Positions 26,258 to 34,070 of a stretch of DNA of 64,000 nucleotides are shown here, in pieces; position 1 is the stretch's first letter, and each line of letters starts with the position of its first letter. Location: the NCBI GenBank assembly GCA_965222015.1, contig CBDCTL010000017.1, positions 399,920 through 463,919 on the forward strand, given 5' to 3'. The notes beneath the pieces were generated by a model. It was not told the origin of the DNA and did no database searches. It saw nothing but the letters and a program-made list of their open reading frames with translations. The stretch comes from JANQPX01 sp965222015 (GTDB lineage: Bacteria; Pseudomonadota; Alphaproteobacteria; Geminicoccales; Geminicoccaceae). The translations under genes were made by a program, and so were the position numbers.

Positions 26258-27021
26258 TCACCAGCCTCGCCGCGCATCATGGCATCGAGCGCCCGCCAGC
26301 CGGAAAAGCCCGTGACCCGCTTCGGCTCCGGTGATGGATAAAGTGCCTTGTCGGTTCGCCCACCCGCCAAGACCGCCTCGTGGGCGGTCAGCGTGGCATG
26401 CGGCAAGGGATCAATGACCGGCAAGGTGCGGCCCAACCCATCGGCGACCGGCTGATCAAAGCCCAGCATGCCGGTACAGCCAAAGACGATCGCCGCGGCG
26501 CCATCCTCCCGCATTGCCGCCTTCACTTCGGCGATCGTCGCTTCGATGGATGTCTCGCGAGCACTCTCCAAAGCCAGCACCGGCACGCCGATGCCGCGCA
26601 CCGAGCACAATCGGTCGCCGAAACCGTAGCGGTGCGCCAATTCGCGAAACGCCCGCGCTTGTCGGTCAAGCACGGTGATGACGGAGAACGTGCCGGCCCT
26701 TGACGCCGATGACATCGAGGTCTCGCCGCAGCCAATGACCGGAATCGACACGGCCTCCCGTGCGGCGTCGAGGCCTGGGTCCAGCATGCAGTCGATCACC
26801 ACCGCGTCGGCGCCGTCCCGCTCGGCCCGAAGCGCAGCGTCGATCACACCCGGTGCTGCCAGCACCTCGTCGACGGCTGATTCCACCGAGCCGGGTCCGT
26901 TTTCGAGAAAGACCGAGGAAACCCGACAGTTGTCCGGCAGAGCTGCCTCCAACGGGGCGTCGTCCCGGAACCCAGCCGAGATGATCGGCGTTACTATCCG
27001 AATATGCGTGCTGTCCGGCAT
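26254..27021 (-). CDS. Asp/Glu/hydantoin racemase family protein
   Basis: 255 residues. This family uses a pair of cysteines for 1,1-proton transfer. Here they are in VVIDCMLDPGLDAARE (about residue 80) and IVFGCTGMLGFDQPVAD (about residue 185). The N-terminal HIRIVTPIISAGF and VPVIGCGETSMSSAS are also typical. It is cytoplasmic, with a likely substrate of a 5-substituted hydantoin or an amino acid. It is the first gene of the transporter/HyuA-like/DUF917 operon and overlaps the first permease by 4 bp. It makes the operon look like uptake, racemisation and ring opening of a hydantoin-like compound. Confidence 0.85.
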   Translation of the reverse strand: MPDSTHIRIVTPIISAGFRDDAPLEAALPDNCRVSSVFLENGPGSVESAVDEVLAAPGVIDAALRAERDGADAVVIDCMLDPGLDAAREAVSIPVIGCGETSMSSASRAGTFSVITVLDRQARAFRELAHRYGFGDRLCSVRGIGVPVLALESARETSIEATIAEVKAAMREDGAAAIVFGCTGMLGFDQPVADGLGRTLPVIDPLPHATLTAHEAVLAGGRTDKALYPSPEPKRVTGFSGWRALDAMMRGEAGE

Positions 27022-27092
27022 TGGCAGCCAAGCCTCCGAGGGTCAGCATGGAGCCAGACCGCAAGATCAGCGACTACCCAACTGGGTAGTCC

Positions 27093-28709
27093 TTACTCGA
27101 CGATGCCGAGTTCGCGCGCCCGGCGGACAGCACGGGATCGATTGTCCACCCGCAGCTCACGGAAGATCCGCTTTAGGTGGTATTTCACCGTGTTCGCGGA
27201 GACGCCCATGGTTCGGCCGATTTCCTTGTTGGAATGGCCGTGCGCCAGGAGTTCCAGCATGCGCCGTCGAATGCCATGACCCGCTCCGCGTCGCGCTTCA
27301 GGTGAGACATGATCTGGGCGAGATCCTCTCGCATTGACCGCCCAGTAATGGGTGAGCTCCGACAGGCGATGGCGCTGTTCCGGTGCCGGTGGAATGGTCA
27401 CGTGATCGCCGTCCAAAGCAGATTGGACGATAGCCATGGCATCCTGTCCTTCATCCAGGATGAAACGGCGAAAAGGCTGCCTTCCGAGCAACCGGATCGA
27501 ACTCAGGAGCGAGCTTGTCGCTTCGGTCCGAGCGTTCAGGCGCCAATGGGCGAGGGCACGAATGACCCTAAGCTTTGCCAACACCAAAAGCTGTCCGCCA
27601 CGAATAGCGAAATCCTCGGCTGGTCCAAGGAAGTCGAGTGCCGCCCTTGCCCTTCTCGCGCGCACGAGCCAGCGCGCTTGGGCGACGACGCTGCTGCCGT
27701 GACGCAAGGCCCAATCTTGAGCAATGTCGGAATCGGGATGTTCGGGCGTGAGGCCGATCTTGGCCATCTCGGCACGCGCTTCATCGAGTTCATCACAAAG
27801 CGTAAGCGCGCGCACCCGTTCGATCTGCATCAAGCGCAACAAGCGCGGCATGGTGCGATGACGCGCCGCCTGCTCGCCGTGAGACAAAGCCGTGAGCGCT
27901 CCGGGTAGTCCAGACCGCGATAGCGCCAGCCGCGTGCTGACTCGATAGGCCGTGGCCAAAACATCGAGCCACGCATCGTTCTCTTCGACGCTGTCCATGG
28001 CGTTCTTCAACAGGTCTGCGCTCAATGGCAGATCATTCATTTCATAGGCGACCTCGGAGCGCAGCACGCGGCCTACCGCCCTCAGCCGGCCGGCGGCGCC
28101 TGGCAGCCTGTTTAAGCGTTCATCCATCTCCTGAAACTGCGCTTCAGCACCGCGGAGGTCACCCCGCATGAGGCGGATCTGCCCGAGATGGGTATGCAGA
28201 TGCAGGGAGCCGAATTCGGCTCCGTCCTGCCGGAACAGACGCATCGCCGCTTCGGCGTAGTCTTGGGCCTTGTCGAATTCGCCCCGATGCAGAGAGACTG
28301 TGCTCAGATGGTTGTGCGCCAGCGCTCGGCCGATCGCATCCTGATCAGGCAATGTGTCCAAGACAGCCAACAGTCGGTGCTCTTGCTTCGAGCCGAGTGC
28401 TTCATCCGCGTAGACACGTACATGGGTCTCGACGAGCACGAAGTCGTTGGCGAGCGTAGGAAGCATGCCGCCCTGGATGCTCTCTCGGAACGCCTTGAGC
28501 TGGCGCTTGGCCGCAGCGACATGACCGCATTTCGCCAACAGGAAGGCACGTCCGAGAACGGCTTGCGGAAATGCAGCGATCGTCTCACGTCCGCAGATCG
28601 GCTCGACCGCGTCGACTGGCTCGGTCGCCTCGCGCATGTACACGCGCCACCCGTCGGCCACTTCGATCAACCCGGACTGTTGATTGTATCGGGCGATTTC
28701 ACCTGGCAT
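27093..28709 (-). CDS. LuxR-family transcriptional regulator, lacking the MalT-type N-terminal ATPase
   Basis: 538 residues. The C-terminal LuxR helix-turn-helix is clear (LLAHGHSNKEIGRTMGVSAN then TVKYHLKRIFREL, about 475-530). Residues 1-450 are helical TPR/MalT-like repeats (for example AHNHLSTVSLHRGEFDKAQD). MalT-like regulators are about 900 residues with an N-terminal NTPase of about 330 residues, which is missing here. An in-frame stop lies just before the ATG and no ribosome-binding site is seen, and the upstream side is the scarred mobile zone. So this may be a 5'-truncated gene. It is 71 bp upstream of the racemase operon, which it probably controlled. Confidence 0.72.
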   Translation of the reverse strand: MPGEIARYNQQSGLIEVADGWRVYMREATEPVDAVEPICGRETIAAFPQAVLGRAFLLAKCGHVAAAKRQLKAFRESIQGGMLPTLANDFVLVETHVRVYADEALGSKQEHRLLAVLDTLPDQDAIGRALAHNHLSTVSLHRGEFDKAQDYAEAAMRLFRQDGAEFGSLHLHTHLGQIRLMRGDLRGAEAQFQEMDERLNRLPGAAGRLRAVGRVLRSEVAYEMNDLPLSADLLKNAMDSVEENDAWLDVLATAYRVSTRLALSRSGLPGALTALSHGEQAARHRTMPRLLRLMQIERVRALTLCDELDEARAEMAKIGLTPEHPDSDIAQDWALRHGSSVVAQARWLVRARRARAALDFLGPAEDFAIRGGQLLVLAKLRVIRALAHWRLNARTEATSSLLSSIRLLGRQPFRRFILDEGQDAMAIVQSALDGDHVTIPPAPEQRHRLSELTHYWAVNARGSRPDHVSPEARRGAGHGIRRRMLELLAHGHSNKEIGRTMGVSANTVKYHLKRIFRELRVDNRSRAVRRARELGIVE

Positions 28710-29069
28710 TAATCAAGTATAGGACGTGGTCGGCACAGAGGGAACGTTTCCATTCGGTAAGTCAGACGCGCCGGTGGGTCCGACATTTGTCGCTGCACCT
28801 TGTGCTGGACAGAATTCTTGACAACCTGGCAGCGATGAGCGTTGTGGGACGACAGAAATCTCTTCATGGTGACCCGGCTGGCGCGATGCTATGCAGCGCG
28901 TGCGTAGAAACGCTTGAGGGCCCAAAAGGTTGAGAATGCGAGCACAGCGGCGAACGTTTATTGAACAAAGCCTCCCTGCTGCATTCGCCGGGCACATTGC
29001 CCGGCTTTTTTGTTGTTCTTGTGACAGTCCTGGTTGTCGTTTTGGCGCCGGGTACAGGGGTGATCTACA
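28710..29069. other. Intergenic debris with one strong terminator
   Basis: About 360 bp with no supported gene between the truncated LuxR gene and the glycogen phosphorylase relic. Frames on both strands show no recognisable family. The only clear signal is the plus-strand terminator at 28987-29011. This stretch probably marks the deletion or insertion point that removed the 5' end of the LuxR gene. Confidence 0.5.
28987..29011 (+). terminator. Rho-independent terminator (orphan)
   Basis: A perfect 8-bp GC-rich stem gccgggca / tgcccggc with a 3-nt loop is followed by six T residues and TGTTG. It reads on the plus strand. No intact plus-strand gene ends before it, so its own gene has been lost. 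Confidence 0.85.
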
Positions 29070-29583
29070 CGCTTTCCAACGGCGTCTCGGAGCTGCTGAA
29101 GGAAACGGTGTTGAAGGCACTGCATGAGCGCTTTCCCGAGCGCATCGTCAATCAGACCAACGGCATCACGCCCGGGCGCTGGCTGAAGCAATGTAATCCG
29201 TGGCTCGCTGCCCTCGTCACCGAGGCGATCGAGACACTCTCGTCCTTTGCGGACGATGCCGGCTTCCGCGGGCGCTTTTTGGGGCAAGCGCGCCAACAAG
29301 GAACGTCTAGCGGTGACGATCCGGGACCTGATGGGCATCAGCGTCGATCCGGCGGCAATGTTCGACGTGCAGATCAAGCGCATCCATGAACATAAGCGCC
29401 AGCTCCCGAACATTCTTGAAGCCGCAGCGCTCGCCACCGAAATCCGGGGCAACCCCACTGCGGACTGGACCTCGCGCGTAAGAAATCTTCGGCGGCAAGG
29501 CGGCGGCTTCCTATCATACCGCCAAGATGATCATCAACCTGACCAACGACATCGCGGCGGCGATCAACCGCGATCCAAAGCAG
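29070..29583 (+). pseudogene. Glycogen/starch phosphorylase relic (glgP)
   Basis: Three segments of glycogen phosphorylase are readable in different plus-strand frames: RFPERIVNQTNGITPGRWLK and CNPWLAALVTEAI (29130-29240), then DVQIKRIHEHKRQLPNIL (29360-29420), then IFGGKAAASYHTAKMI and NDIAAAINRDPK (29483-29582). These match consecutive C-terminal-half landmarks of the enzyme (NxTNGITPRRW, VQ(A/I)KRIHEYKRQ, GKAAPGYxxAK). Internal deletions and frameshifts separate them, and the N-terminal half and the PLP-lysine end are missing. A non-functional remnant, bounded on the right by an IS66 fragment. Confidence 0.85.
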
Positions 29584-29586
29584 CCT

Positions 29587-29776
29587 TAGCTTCTCGATCT
29601 GCAGCTTCAGCGAGGCGATCAGGGCATCGGTGCTCGAAACCTTGGCCTCCGCGGCAACACCCGTCGACAGATACGCGCGAACGCCCGACGGCAAGCTCGG
29701 CTTCTGCAGCCCGTATACGGGCCTCGGCTTTCGCCAATGCCGCCTTGAGGGCTTCGATATCATCCGGTTCAGCCAT
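29587..29776 (-). pseudogene. IS66-family TnpC transposase N-terminal fragment
   Basis: Minus-strand MAEPDDIEALKAALAKAEAR at 29776 begins like the IS66 TnpC N-terminus. In another frame the stretch STDALIASLKLQIEKLR matches its conserved coiled-coil segment. The fragment stops abruptly at the phosphorylase relic, so most of the roughly 500-residue transposase is gone. It is probably the remainder of the element whose tnpA and tnpB are at 31143-31951, now separated by the IS1111-type insertion. Confidence 0.65.
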
Positions 29777-29960
29777 GCCTCGGAGAACAGCACATCCGAC
29801 CGGCTTTGTGGCCCCCTTCGGACTCCAGGTGAGTCACCCTGCCGCAGCCGGTCGCCGGGTATATTGCGGGTGGCGCCAGTCGAAATGGGGTGGACGCTCT
29901 CTGCTCCCGCCGGTGCTATCTGGGCACCGAAGATCCAGCAGAGGCTAAGGAGGTTACTTG

Positions 29961-30980
29961 ATGCAGGTTGTCAGAATCGGGCTCGATGTCGCCAAGAACG
30001 TTTTCCAAGTCCATGGTGTCAGCGAAGATGAGACCGTCGTTTTACGGCGTAGGCTTCGCCGCAGTGATTTGCTCGCCTTCTTCGCTCAGTTGCCAAGCTG
30101 CTTGGTTGGCCTCGAGGCCTGCAGCGCCTCGCACCACTGGGCTCGCGAGATTTCCAAGCTGGGGCACGAGGTGCGCATGATGCCGGCGCGCTATGTGAAA
30201 CCCTATATCAAGCGCGGCAAAAGCGACGCACTCGATGCCGAGGGTATTTGCGAAGCTGTAGGACGTCCTGGCATGCGCTTTGCCGCTATCAAAACGGTCG
30301 AACAGCAGTCAGCCTTGAGCTTGCACCGCACGCGGGAGATTCTGGTGAAGCAGCAGACAATGCTGGTCAACTTGATGCGCGGCTGCCTTGGCGAATTCGG
30401 GATCGTGGCGCCGCTCGGCGTCCGGCGCGTGGCGGAATTGATCGCCGTCATCCATGATGAGAATGATCAACGCTTACCAAAGGAAGCTCGGCTTGCCATG
30501 GCTGCCGTGGCCGATCAGTTCGCCGATCTCCAGCGCCGTATCCGAATGCTTGAGGCGGCCATTCGGCAATGGCATCGGCAGAACGAGGCAAGCCGTCGTT
30601 TGGCGACGATTCCCGGCGTCGGTCCCATTACAGCGTCGGCCGTTGTCGCTACAGTGGGTTCGGTCGAGAACTTTGCGTCCGGGCGGCACTTCGCTTCCTT
30701 TCTCGGCCTCACGCCGAAGGAGCATTCTACGGGAGGCAGGCAGCGTCTCGGCAGGATCTCGAAGCAGGGAGACCGCTATCTCCGCCGCTTACTAATTCTG
30801 GGTGGGACGGCGCTCGTGCGCTATGCGCGTGGACCTGGCGCCACCAGTTGGGCAGCTGGGCTTCTTCAAAGGCGCCCGACGCGCATTGTCACGGTCGCTC
30901 TAGCCAACAAGACAGCGCGGATCATCTGGGCGTTGCTCAACCATGGTGGGACCTATCGTCAGCCATCGCAGCCCGCCTGA
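29961..30980 (+). CDS. IS110-family (IS1111 group) transposase
   Basis: 339 residues, intact. Start ATG at 29961 with AAGGAGG 7 nt upstream (a TTG directly before is also possible). N-terminal DEDD RuvC-like domain: RIGLDVAKNVFQVHGV (Asp at residue 8), LVGLEACSASHHWA (Glu), KSDALDAEGICEAVGR (Asp pair). C-terminal Transposase_20 domain: LATIPGVGPITASAVVATVG and FLGLTPKEHSTGGRQRLG, with the conserved Ser. It resembles the IS1111 group. Element ends were not resolved; noncoding flanks run about 29777-29960 and 30981-31142. Both IS66-type pieces flank it, so it inserted between tnpB and tnpC of that element. Confidence 0.9.
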   Translation: MQVVRIGLDVAKNVFQVHGVSEDETVVLRRRLRRSDLLAFFAQLPSCLVGLEACSASHHWAREISKLGHEVRMMPARYVKPYIKRGKSDALDAEGICEAVGRPGMRFAAIKTVEQQSALSLHRTREILVKQQTMLVNLMRGCLGEFGIVAPLGVRRVAELIAVIHDENDQRLPKEARLAMAAVADQFADLQRRIRMLEAAIRQWHRQNEASRRLATIPGVGPITASAVVATVGSVENFASGRHFASFLGLTPKEHSTGGRQRLGRISKQGDRYLRRLLILGGTALVRYARGPGATSWAAGLLQRRPTRIVTVALANKTARIIWALLNHGGTYRQPSQPA

Positions 30981-31142
30981 CGCTACGCAGGAATTGGTGA
31001 CAGGATACGTCGCCTCAGGAAAGTCAGGACGAAGGAGATTGAAGGATCGCCAAGTCGGACCGACGGCCGGAACCTACCCGATCTGAGGGGATGCGCTTCG
31101 AGCGCGAAATCGAAATGGGGACTCTGGGCGGCGGACAATCCA

Positions 31143-31547
31143 TCAGGGCCAGCGGTCTGTGGGCCGCGTCAAATAGGCCGGACACAAACCTGCTACCGAC
31201 GAAGCATCCAGCTCACTTCGCTCTTGACCCGCAGAGGGCGTCCACACAATCCCCTCGAGCAGGTAGCCAAGCTGGGCCGCCGAAATCGACACCACACCAT
31301 CTGCCGGCGACGGCCGGATGAAACGACCGCGTTCGAGCCGCTTGGCATAAAGCGACAATCCGAGGCCGTCATGCCAGAGCACTTTCAAAAAATCGCCTTT
31401 ACGCCCTCTGAAGACATAGAGATCCCCGGCGTGCGGATCACGGCCAAGCGCTTCTTGAACCTGCAAGGACAACCCTGGCATGCCGCGGCGCATGTCCGTG
31501 ACACCCGTCGACAGGTAGACGCGATAACTCGACGGCACCGGGATCAT
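31143..31547 (-). CDS. tnpB: IS66-family accessory protein TnpB (Orf2)
   Basis: 134 residues. IS66 Orf2 landmarks: YRVYLSTGVTDMRRGMPGLS (residues 8-27), GDLYVFRGRKGDFLKVLWHD, SLYAKRLERGRFIRPSPADG and LGYLLEGIVW. The usual protein is about 115 residues. The last 25 residues here (after VWTPSAG) do not look like the family and probably read into foreign sequence, so the 3' end of the gene appears replaced. It overlaps tnpA by 4 bp, as in intact IS66 elements. Confidence 0.85.
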   Translation of the reverse strand: MIPVPSSYRVYLSTGVTDMRRGMPGLSLQVQEALGRDPHAGDLYVFRGRKGDFLKVLWHDGLGLSLYAKRLERGRFIRPSPADGVVSISAAQLGYLLEGIVWTPSAGQERSELDASSVAGLCPAYLTRPTDRWP

Positions 31548-31951
31548 CGGCGACCAGGAACCTTCAGGACGCGAGCCAGGGCCGGGCCGTCGACATCCGC
31601 ACTGACGATTACCCGACGATCATCACCGATGACGATCTCCATGCGACCGTCGGTAACCGGCTTGCTGAAAGCGGGGGCGGACGGCAGCTCAGGATCGGGC
31701 AAAACCACCGCCGGCACCAAATCCGGAAAATCGCCGCCACCAAGACGCCCTTCACGAAAATCCCGCCGCCAGGAGAACAGCAGGGAGGCCGAAATCCCAT
31801 GCCGGCGCGCCGTCGCCGACACCTGCCGATGGCCTTGATGGCTCTCCTCGACGATCCGAAGCTTCTCCTCAAAGCTCCAACGACGTCGCCGACGGCCGGT
31901 GTACACCACTTCGAGACGACAAACCTGCGCACTATCCGTATGCCTAGTCAT
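31544..31951 (-). CDS. tnpA: IS66-family accessory protein TnpA (Orf1)
   Basis: 135 residues starting MTRHTDSAQVCRLEVVYTG. The N-terminal helix-turn-helix is typical of IS66/IS3 Orf1: RRWSFEEKLRIVEESHQ, then VSATARRHGISASLLFSWRR (about 20-62). The C-terminus VIVSADVDGPALARVLKV is also typical of IS66 TnpA. It overlaps tnpB as ATGA. Downstream the element is disrupted by the IS1111-type insertion and loss of most of tnpC, so the element cannot move autonomously. Confidence 0.85.
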   Translation of the reverse strand: MTRHTDSAQVCRLEVVYTGRRRRRWSFEEKLRIVEESHQGHRQVSATARRHGISASLLFSWRRDFREGRLGGGDFPDLVPAVVLPDPELPSAPAFSKPVTDGRMEIVIGDDRRVIVSADVDGPALARVLKVPGRR

Positions 31952-32045
31952 AAGGATAGTCAGCAGCAGATAACGCGGGAACGTAAGGCGGCCCACGCCG
32001 AATGGTTGCGCTGCTCCTTGGGTTCTCGACGCGGACATTTGCAGC

Positions 32046-32302
32046 TGTTTTGACAAAATTAGTCATGATTGGATGGTCGCCAATATCCCGATGGATCGGG
32101 CGATACTCATGAAATGGCTGGCATCCGGCTTCGTCTGGAAAGATCGGCTCTTCCCTACGGACGCGGGAACCCGGCAAGGAGGTATCATCTCACCGACTCT
32201 CGCCACCATGACCTTGGATGGTATGGAGGCGATGATGCACCAACACTTCGGAAAGAAGGGCAGCGGGAAAGCCGCTAAAAACAAAGTCAACCTGATCAAA
32301 TA
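32046..32302 (+). pseudogene. Group II intron reverse transcriptase/maturase fragment (internal RT part)
   Basis: Plus-strand reading DKISHDWMVANIPMDRAIL, then LFPTDAGTRQGGIISPTLA and NKVNLIKYA. These are RT domains leading up to the catalytic YADD box. The homology ends exactly at the box: after KYA the sequence turns into unrelated LSPVTARR. No start codon context, no 5' RT part, and no intron RNA domains were found. Its sequence style differs from the RT fragment at 41.1 kb, so it derives from another intron. It abuts the 5' side of the IS66-type element. Confidence 0.8.
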
Positions 32303-32544
32303 TGCGCTGTCGCCCGTGACCGCCAGAAGATGCCGAAAGACACCCTGGTCCCTTGGCGTGCGAACACCTCCAGGCGCAACCGGTGATTTTCCGCGAGACC
32401 CCGCAGCAGCTTCGCGGTCAGATCGGGATCGAGGTCGATGGGTTCCCGCCAGAGATCGGAAGCCCTCGCTGCCTTGCGTGACACGCCGCGCTCGACCCGG
32501 CGCAGCGCCGCCGGGCTGTCCAGTTTGATCACGTTCCCCGGCAT
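32296..32544 (-). CDS. Hypothetical protein (82 aa), probably truncated at its C-terminus
   Basis: Frame starting MPGNVIKLDSPAALRRVERG, continuing through DLWREPIDLDPDLTAKLL to a stop inside the intron fragment. It follows the methyltransferase gene in the same direction with a 76-bp gap. The last few residues (about RSRATAHI) are antisense to intron-derived sequence, so the original 3' end has been replaced. No family recognised; charged and helical, with no signal peptide. Ribosome-binding site weak. Confidence 0.4.
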   Translation of the reverse strand: MPGNVIKLDSPAALRRVERGVSRKAARASDLWREPIDLDPDLTAKLLRGLAENHRLRLEVFARQGTRVSFGIFWRSRATAHI

Positions 32545-32620
32545 GCGCCGCTGGTTCCCCCTGTTTTCCAGGTGGAGCGCTCTGCTCACTTCAGACCTTC
32601 TGGCTATCGCCGCCTTCCCG

Positions 32621-33493
32621 TCAGGACGAGGGAGCCAGGGTGGTGCGCGGACGCGAGACCCTGCAGACGGCATGGCTATAGCCGGGCTCGGCGTCACTGG
32701 GATCGAGGCCTCTTTGCCTCAGTTGTCGCAGGACAACGTGGCGCTCGTCGGCGTCCTTGAAACGACGCTGGCGAAGGGTGGTCAGCATGTCGGTCCGATA
32801 GCCGAAGCGATCGAGCGCGTCGACGACGGGACCGACGTCAAGATGGCGCAAGGGAAACCAGACGATCAAGGGCCGGCGCTCCTTCGGAAAGCAAGAGAGC
32901 AGACGTTCGAAGCTCTTGTCCCCGATATAGCTGAGGCCGCCGGTGACGGTCACCAGGTCCGCCTCGCTGAGCAGGGATCGCTCCGCTCGGCTTGGCTCGT
33001 CCTGCTCCAGATTGATCGGCAACGCATGGGCCAGGAGACCGGCTTCCCGGGCATAGTCGAGTGCATTCGCCGCGACATCGATGCCGATCACCTCGACCGC
33101 GAGCGGCTGCCGCCGACGCATTGCGAGCATTCGCCGGTCTTCCTCGATCACCTCCTTGGTGGGCTTGCCGGCACGCGGCCAGACGGCGTAACGCTGATAG
33201 AGCGCGTCCATATCGATGCGGTAGTTCCAAAGGGCGGCGTTGACGCCATAACCGCAGCAAAGATCGACCACGCGCACGACGTCGCGTTTGCGCTCCCGCC
33301 TGATCGCATGGAGATATCGTTCGATGATCGGGCGGGCGAGCTCGGGCAGGCGGTAGTCGAGATCCTGAAGGGATCTGTAATAAGCAGCCGGTGTCGGTTG
33401 GTCATAGCTGGCGCTGAAGTCGTGCTTCTCGACGCGTGCTCTGATGCGCGTCGCTGGGCCGTGGCTCGTGGTGGCGGTTTCACTGTCCAGCAT
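32621..33493 (-). CDS. Class I SAM-dependent methyltransferase
   Basis: 290 residues from MLDSETATTSHG (GGAG 4 nt before the ATG). Rossmann methyltransferase motif I is RVVDLCCGYGVNAALWN (about 73-89) and motif II-like VIGIDVAANALDYAREAG (about 136-153). The post-motif segment LVTVTGGLSYIGDKSFERLL would be the substrate-side loop. The long N-terminus (ARVEKHDFSASYDQPTPAAYYRSL) suggests a dedicated acceptor-binding lid. The target is unknown. It is encoded directly downstream of an asnB fragment, so the pair may have belonged to a small-molecule biosynthesis operon. Confidence 0.78.
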   Translation of the reverse strand: MLDSETATTSHGPATRIRARVEKHDFSASYDQPTPAAYYRSLQDLDYRLPELARPIIERYLHAIRRERKRDVVRVVDLCCGYGVNAALWNYRIDMDALYQRYAVWPRAGKPTKEVIEEDRRMLAMRRRQPLAVEVIGIDVAANALDYAREAGLLAHALPINLEQDEPSRAERSLLSEADLVTVTGGLSYIGDKSFERLLSCFPKERRPLIVWFPLRHLDVGPVVDALDRFGYRTDMLTTLRQRRFKDADERHVVLRQLRQRGLDPSDAEPGYSHAVCRVSRPRTTLAPSS

Positions 33494-33593
33494 GCTCCTC
33501 GCTTTCCGATTTTGGGTTCGACAAGCAGACTTTGGCGGTCTGTCTTCGACGAAAAAGGTCGTCTTTTCTCCGCAAAAAATTGGCGGCATGCCT

Positions 33594-34070
33594 TCAATCA
33601 GGACGACAACGGGCAGGACGACAACGGCGCGAAGCAACTGCTGTGGATATTCCACCGGCGGGGCGATCGTTCCAGTGCGCGACCAGGGACAGGACCGGCT
33701 CGGGCACCTCGAAGGCGGAGGCCAGGGTTTCCCGGTAATACGCCTCTTCCGGCGAGCGTCCCGCCGCGGCCACGTCGCGCTCGGCCGCCTCCGCCGCCAG
33801 GAGATCGGCAAGGCCGCTGCCCTCGTCGAACTGCGCCTTGTCGCGCCAGACGATGTCATCGGGCAGGAGATCCTCGAACGTCTTCCGCAGGATCCATTTC
33901 TCGATCCGCCGCCCGTCGATGTCGCGAAGCTTGAGATCGGCCGGTATCGTCATGGCGAGCTCGATCATCGACGTGTCGAGGAACGGCACGCGGCCTTCGA
34001 GACCATGGGCCATGGTCATGCGGTCGACCCGCTGCAGATTGATGTCATGCATGCGCTGGATCGAGCGGCG
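33594..34070 (-). pseudogene. Asparagine synthase-like amidotransferase, C-terminal fragment (asnB)
   Basis: Readable from about RSIQRMHDINLQRVDRMTMA, then HGLEGRVPFLDTSMIELAM and RRIEKWILRKTFEDLLPDD to KAQFDEGSGLADLL. This is the conserved C-terminal half of the AsnB synthetase domain. The N-terminal glutaminase (Cys2) domain and the SGGxDS pyrophosphatase loop are absent. At about 34070 the reading switches, in another frame, to the 3'-truncated binding-protein gene, so a deletion has joined the two. An internal ATG at 34052 could yield a short protein, but it would lack catalytic parts. Confidence 0.8.
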
